Source of the DNA: an uncultured bacterium
GTDB lineage: Bacteria > Cyanobacteriota > Vampirovibrionia > Gastranaerophilales > Gastranaerophilaceae
Length of the DNA stretch: 64,000 bases
NCBI GenBank assembly: GCA_947073645.1
Contig: CAMTMK010000004.1
Location: forward strand, 36,855-100,854
Reading direction: 5' to 3'
The translations under genes and the position numbers were made by a program. The notes under the pieces were generated by a model, which searched no databases, had not been told where the DNA came from, and saw nothing but the letters and a program-made list of their open reading frames with translations. This document shows positions 60,285 through 64,000 of this stretch, piece after piece (position 1 is the first letter of the stretch; every line of letters begins with the position of its first letter).

Positions 60285-61028
60285 ATGACTAAAATTTTGG
60301 ATTGTACATTGCGCGACGGCTCGCATATCAAAAGTTTTTCGGATGAATGTATCCTTGAAACATTGCACTGTGCAGAAAATGCGGGAATTGATTACATTGA
60401 AGTCGGATATGATTTTCCCGAATGTATTAAATCATCAAAGATTAAGACAGTTGTGATGGTTGATGCAAAAGATATTCATCCTGTATCTCAAGAAGCAGAT
60501 TGCGTGCGAGTTGCAACTTATCCAAATCAAATCAAGGTTGCAATTCAGGCGGTGGAAAACTTTAAAAAAGAAGGGTTTGAGGTGTTTCTACACCTTATGA
60601 CGGCTGACAAGTTTGAAGATTATGAGCTTTTGAAAAATTGGAAAAATAAAGATATTTTGACCTCAATTTATTTTGCCGACAGTTTTGGGTCATTTATGCC
60701 TGATGATGTCGAAAAAATTTATAAAAAACTTGAGGATTGCGGGTTTGAGAGAATAAGTTTTCATGCACACAACAATTTGCAGTTGGCGTTTACAAATTCT
60801 TTAAAAGCAATAGAACTCGGTGCATATTCCGTTGATGCAACGGTTTTTGGTTTAGGCAGGGGTGGAGGAAATTTGCCTTTGGAAGTGCTTTTGAAATATT
60901 TTAACAAAGATAATGGCGAGTATTTGAAACTTATCAAAAAATATTATCGCGACAATCCTTGCATTTATTCTTACGAAAGTATGATGAGCGGAATGTTGAA
61001 TATTCATCCAAGTCAAGCAATCGTATGA
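60285..61028 (+). CDS. DRE-TIM/HMGL-like aldolase
   Basis: A 247-residue TIM-barrel enzyme: LDCTLRDGSHIKSFSDE holds the DxxLRD metal/substrate motif, HAHNNLQLAF the two metal-binding His, and GLGRGGGNLPLE the C-terminal glycine motif. These are features of the HMG-CoA lyase, homocitrate synthase and 4-hydroxy-2-oxovalerate aldolase group. It is shorter than most. Reaction unknown. Directly follows ldpA without a ribosome binding site. Confidence 0.8.
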   Translation: MTKILDCTLRDGSHIKSFSDECILETLHCAENAGIDYIEVGYDFPECIKSSKIKTVVMVDAKDIHPVSQEADCVRVATYPNQIKVAIQAVENFKKEGFEVFLHLMTADKFEDYELLKNWKNKDILTSIYFADSFGSFMPDDVEKIYKKLEDCGFERISFHAHNNLQLAFTNSLKAIELGAYSVDATVFGLGRGGGNLPLEVLLKYFNKDNGEYLKLIKKYYRDNPCIYSYESMMSGMLNIHPSQAIV

Positions 61029-61077
61029 TGTCGTGATTTTATAAAGCATTTATAATTTGAAAAAAAGGAATAAGAAA

Positions 61078-63654
61078 ATGCTTTTAACCGATCATGTTCA
61101 GGCGATTATAAAATCCGCTAAATCAATAGTAGTTGCAAGGAATTATCCTCAATTAATGCCTGAGCATATTATGCTTGCTTTAATGCTTGACCAAAACGAT
61201 TTGCCTCAAATTATCCTTGAACGTGTAGGATTGGGAAACCCTGAAATTGCCGACAGGTTGAACAGCTATCTTTCCAAACGTGCATATATTCCGCGCGCAA
61301 AATTTTCTGATGTAGGATTTACCACAGAAACCATAAAGTTGATGAAAATTGCACAGGAAGAAACTGAAAAACGCAATGATGAACAAATCAGCATTGAACA
61401 TTTGTTTTTAGCGCTTTTCAGAATGGAAAATAAAACTTTAAATTTCCTCTGGGAGCAGAGCAAAGTAAATAGGCTTGAACTTTATGAAAAAATGACAGAT
61501 GTTGTAAGCCATATTGTAAATGCTGATGATGTTACGGAAACTCCGCAGAAAGAAGAACAAAAAAATGATGCACTTGCAAAATACACAACAGATTTAACAG
61601 AATGTGCAAAAAATAATAAATTAGATCCAGTAATCGGTCGTGATGATGAAATTCGCCGTACAATCCAAATTTTAAACAGACGTTCTAAAAACAATCCCGT
61701 AATTATTGGACAGCCAGGGGTTGGTAAAACTGCTGTAATTGAAGGTTTGGCGCAAAGAATTGTGTCCGGAGATGTTCCCGAAAGTCTTAAAAATGACAAA
61801 ATTCTGGCGCTTGATTTGGGTGCACTTCTTGCAGGAGCTTCATACAGGGGTGAATTTGAGGAGCGTTTGAAATCGGTTCTTAAAGCAATTGAAGAAAAAG
61901 CAGATGATTTAATGCTTTTTATCGATGAAATTCATACGATTATGGGTATGGGCTCATCCGACGGTTCTGCAGATGCGGGAAACCTTCTAAAACCAATGCT
62001 TGCAAGAGGAAGCATCAGAGTAATCGGCGCTACAACAATCGATGAATACCGCAAGTATATTGAAAAAGACAAGGCTATGGAAAGACGTTTTCAGCCCGTT
62101 ATGGTTGATGAACCTTCTGTTGATACAACAATCAGTATCCTGAGAGGTCTAAAAGACAAATACGAAGGTTTCCATGGGATTAAGATTATGGATAACGCAA
62201 TTGTTTCTGCCGTAAAACTTTCTCACAGATATATTGCAGACAGATGTCTTCCTGATAAAGCTATTGACCTTCTTGATGAAGCATCTTCGGCTTTGAGAAT
62301 TCAAATAGATACAATGCCTGAAGAAATTGATATTTACATCCGCGACAAAATGCAATTGGAAATGAATAAAAAAGCTTTGGAAAAAGATGGTTCTCAAGAA
62401 GCTTTCAAAAAACTTGAAAAAATTAATAAAAAAATTACTGATTTGGATGCTAAAATTTCTAAACTTAAAGAACAATGGCTTGCGGAAAAGAAAGTTCTTG
62501 ATTCTTATGCCGGCGTAAAACGTAATATTGAAAAGTTAAAATCTCAAATTGAAATAAACAAAAAAAATCCGACAATGACAGCTTCTTTAGAAGTTAAATA
62601 TGCCCAGATGATAGAAGCTGAAAAAAAATTAAAATCTTTCCAATCAGGCAAAAAACGACTGCTTAAAGAAGAAGTTGATGAAGATGATATTTCATCAATT
62701 GTTGCGAAATGGACAGGAATTCCTGTAAACCGCCTTATGGAAGAAGAGTCCAAAAAGCTTATCGGTATGGAAGAAGTTATGCACAAACGTGTCGTCGGGC
62801 AGGATGAGGCGGTTGTAAAAATTGCAAACGCAATTCGTCTGTCACGTTCAGGTTTGCGTGATCCGAAACGTCCTATCGGAACATTTTTCTTTGCAGGACC
62901 TACAGGGGTTGGAAAAACCGAACTCGGTAAAACACTTGCAGACATTCTTTTTAACGATGAAGATGCACTTATTCGTATTGATATGTCAGAATTTATGGAA
63001 AAAGCTTCAATTTCCAGACTTGTTGGTGCAACTGCAGGTTATGTCGGTTATGAAGAAGGCGGACAGTTAACAGAAGCTGTCAGACGCAAACCTTATTCTG
63101 TTGTTTTGTTTGATGAAGTTGAAAAGGCGCATCCTGATGTGTTTAATTTGATGCTTCAAGTTTTTGATGACGGCAGATTAACTGACGGTCAGGGCAGATT
63201 GGTGGATTTTAAAAACACCGTAATTATTATGACATCAAACATAGCAAGTGATGTAATTCTTGATGAAAATATGCCGGCTGAAGAAAAACAAAACAACTTA
63301 AATCTTGCATTGCGTGAAAAATTTAAACCTGAATTTTTGAACCGTATTGATGAGATTGTAATGTTTAAACCTTTAACACTTGATGAATTAAAAGTTATTG
63401 TGGATATTCAAACATCATCGTTAAAAAAACGTCTTGCAGATCAGGAAATTGAACTTGAAATTGACGAAAATGCAAAAGATTTCCTTGCAAATGAGGGTTA
63501 CGAGCCTTTATATGGAGCAAGACCTTTACGTCGTGTAATAAGACAGTTTGTAGAAATTCCTATGTCTATGAAAATTCTTGAAGGTGAATTTTTAAAAGGC
63601 GATAAAATCAAGTTATATGTAGAAAATAACAGTTTAATTTTTTCAAAAGGTTGA
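61078..63654 (+). CDS. clpB: Clp ATPase, ClpB type
   Basis: A 858-residue AAA+ disaggregase/unfoldase. Clp_N repeats (1-145), first AAA+ with GQPGVGKTAVIEGLAQRI, coiled-coil middle (about 400-520), second AAA+ with GPTGVGKTELGKTLAD, and a C-terminal small domain. The long middle coiled coil favours ClpB over ClpC; no LGF/IGF-type ClpP loop was recognised. Start MLLTDHVQAI follows AAAGGAA; a TTG 21 nt upstream lies within that region. Confidence 0.9.
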   Translation: MLLTDHVQAIIKSAKSIVVARNYPQLMPEHIMLALMLDQNDLPQIILERVGLGNPEIADRLNSYLSKRAYIPRAKFSDVGFTTETIKLMKIAQEETEKRNDEQISIEHLFLALFRMENKTLNFLWEQSKVNRLELYEKMTDVVSHIVNADDVTETPQKEEQKNDALAKYTTDLTECAKNNKLDPVIGRDDEIRRTIQILNRRSKNNPVIIGQPGVGKTAVIEGLAQRIVSGDVPESLKNDKILALDLGALLAGASYRGEFEERLKSVLKAIEEKADDLMLFIDEIHTIMGMGSSDGSADAGNLLKPMLARGSIRVIGATTIDEYRKYIEKDKAMERRFQPVMVDEPSVDTTISILRGLKDKYEGFHGIKIMDNAIVSAVKLSHRYIADRCLPDKAIDLLDEASSALRIQIDTMPEEIDIYIRDKMQLEMNKKALEKDGSQEAFKKLEKINKKITDLDAKISKLKEQWLAEKKVLDSYAGVKRNIEKLKSQIEINKKNPTMTASLEVKYAQMIEAEKKLKSFQSGKKRLLKEEVDEDDISSIVAKWTGIPVNRLMEEESKKLIGMEEVMHKRVVGQDEAVVKIANAIRLSRSGLRDPKRPIGTFFFAGPTGVGKTELGKTLADILFNDEDALIRIDMSEFMEKASISRLVGATAGYVGYEEGGQLTEAVRRKPYSVVLFDEVEKAHPDVFNLMLQVFDDGRLTDGQGRLVDFKNTVIIMTSNIASDVILDENMPAEEKQNNLNLALREKFKPEFLNRIDEIVMFKPLTLDELKVIVDIQTSSLKKRLADQEIELEIDENAKDFLANEGYEPLYGARPLRRVIRQFVEIPMSMKILEGEFLKGDKIKLYVENNSLIFSKG

Positions 63655-63704
63655 TAATATACTTCAAAAGAGTTATAATATAAAAAAAGGGAGTAGAAAA
63701 ACGT

Positions 63705-64000
63705 ATGAAAAAGCTTAAAACACACAAGTATTGCACAGCTTCGGGGGGGGGGGCACTTAAGGCTGGCTTAACTCAATCTCTGTTATTTGAAAATTTATCC
63801 AAAACCTGTTTGTCGGGTCAAGCGGCTGCGCTTGCTTTTACTCTTGCCGAAATGATGGTCGTTTTACTTATAATGAGTATTGTATTGGCTTGTATGGCTC
63901 CGGTAATGACGACCAAGATGAAGGCTGACCAGAGTATCCAAACATCCCCTTGGCGCTGGGCAGAAAATAATGTAGATGCATATTTTAGTTCCAGTAGTAA
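63705..64000 (+). CDS. Prepilin-like surface protein, in frame (phase ON); cut by window end
   Basis: Ninety-eight codons are visible. The start MKKLKTHKYCTAS follows AAAGGGAGT and a TATAAT box. G11 (63743-63753) encodes three Gly, then the frame continues into a GC-rich repeat and the prepilin-like motif LAFTLAEMMVVLLIMSIVLA. Downstream MTTKMKADQS and SPWRWAENNVDAYF begin an extracellular domain. In contrast to the two poly-C genes, the frame is open here. Length and ending are unknown. Confidence 0.75.
   Translation, partial: MKKLKTHKYCTASGGGALKAGLTQSLLFENLSKTCLSGQAAALAFTLAEMMVVLLIMSIVLACMAPVMTTKMKADQSIQTSPWRWAENNVDAYFSSSS
63743..63753 (+). repeat. Poly-G tract (11 G) in a prepilin-like gene
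   Basis: Eleven G residues between the start codon and the prepilin motif. Loss or gain of one base would stop translation before the motif. Confidence 0.85.

Noticed and set aside
62149..62475. Phe-rich frame on the minus strand within clpB
   Set aside because: Antisense of the Lys-rich coiled coil of ClpB; composition explains the opening.
1..64000. CRISPR array or rRNA operon
   Set aside because: No regularly spaced repeats, no cas genes and no rRNA sequence seen.

Overview
The window is low-GC DNA, almost fully coding, and most likely comes from a non-photosynthetic gut cyanobacterium (Melainabacteria / Gastranaerophilales type). Support: a homologue of LdpA, the cyanobacterial iron-sulfur clock protein (59355-60272); a DprA-like SLOG protein that closely resembles the small cyanobacterial form (12202-12783); several prepilins with the FTLAEVLITLGIIGVVA N-terminus; an outer-membrane barrel protein showing a diderm envelope; and no photosynthesis genes. 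The assignment is inference; no rRNA gene is present to test it.

Layout. 1-8.6 kb: GH13-like protein, ferritin-like protein, beta-carbonic anhydrase, a tiny acidic peptide coupled to a TupA-like ATP-grasp enzyme, a GT-C glycosyltransferase and an ArsB/NhaD-type transporter. 8.8-21.9 kb: ffh, a TonB-like protein, DprA-like, PcrA, a GGDEF/HD-GYP protein, pckA, Lrp and an aminotransferase. 21.9-29.5 kb: two prepilin genes with poly-C tracts, tRNA-Ser carrying a 1.46-kb integrated element, a flavoprotein/HxlR pair, dapF and rpsF-ssb-rpsR. 29.5-47.3 kb: arginine/lysine-type decarboxylase, barrel protein, hisS, NrnA, YihY, HTH regulators, metG, a large GHKL-ATPase/HExxH protein, der and aroC. 47.3-55.4 kb is accessory-rich: Xer recombinase, DUF1796, HTH pair with palindromic operators, a candidate type I toxin-antitoxin, bioB, a MuF/Rhs-like toxin with a small exported partner, ispF and two YbjQ/zinc-ribbon paralogues. 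55.4-64 kb: Cof phosphatase, Nudix, speE, HIT, beta-lactamase-like hydrolase, LdpA, a DRE-TIM aldolase, clpB and a third prepilin-like gene cut by the window end.

The main leads are: (1) a 25-residue Thr/Asp/Glu-rich peptide translationally coupled to a TupA-family ATP-grasp ligase, a possible new ribosomal-peptide or peptide-ligation system; (2) three prepilin-type genes with G/C homopolymers between start codon and prepilin cleavage motif, two out of frame and one in frame here, suggesting phase variation; (3) a hydrophobic 24-residue peptide with an opposing structured RNA, like a type I toxin-antitoxin; (4) a membrane-anchored fusion of a GHKL-type ATPase and an HExxH domain; (5) many genes with a -10 box only 6-7 nt before the start codon, implying common leaderless mRNAs.
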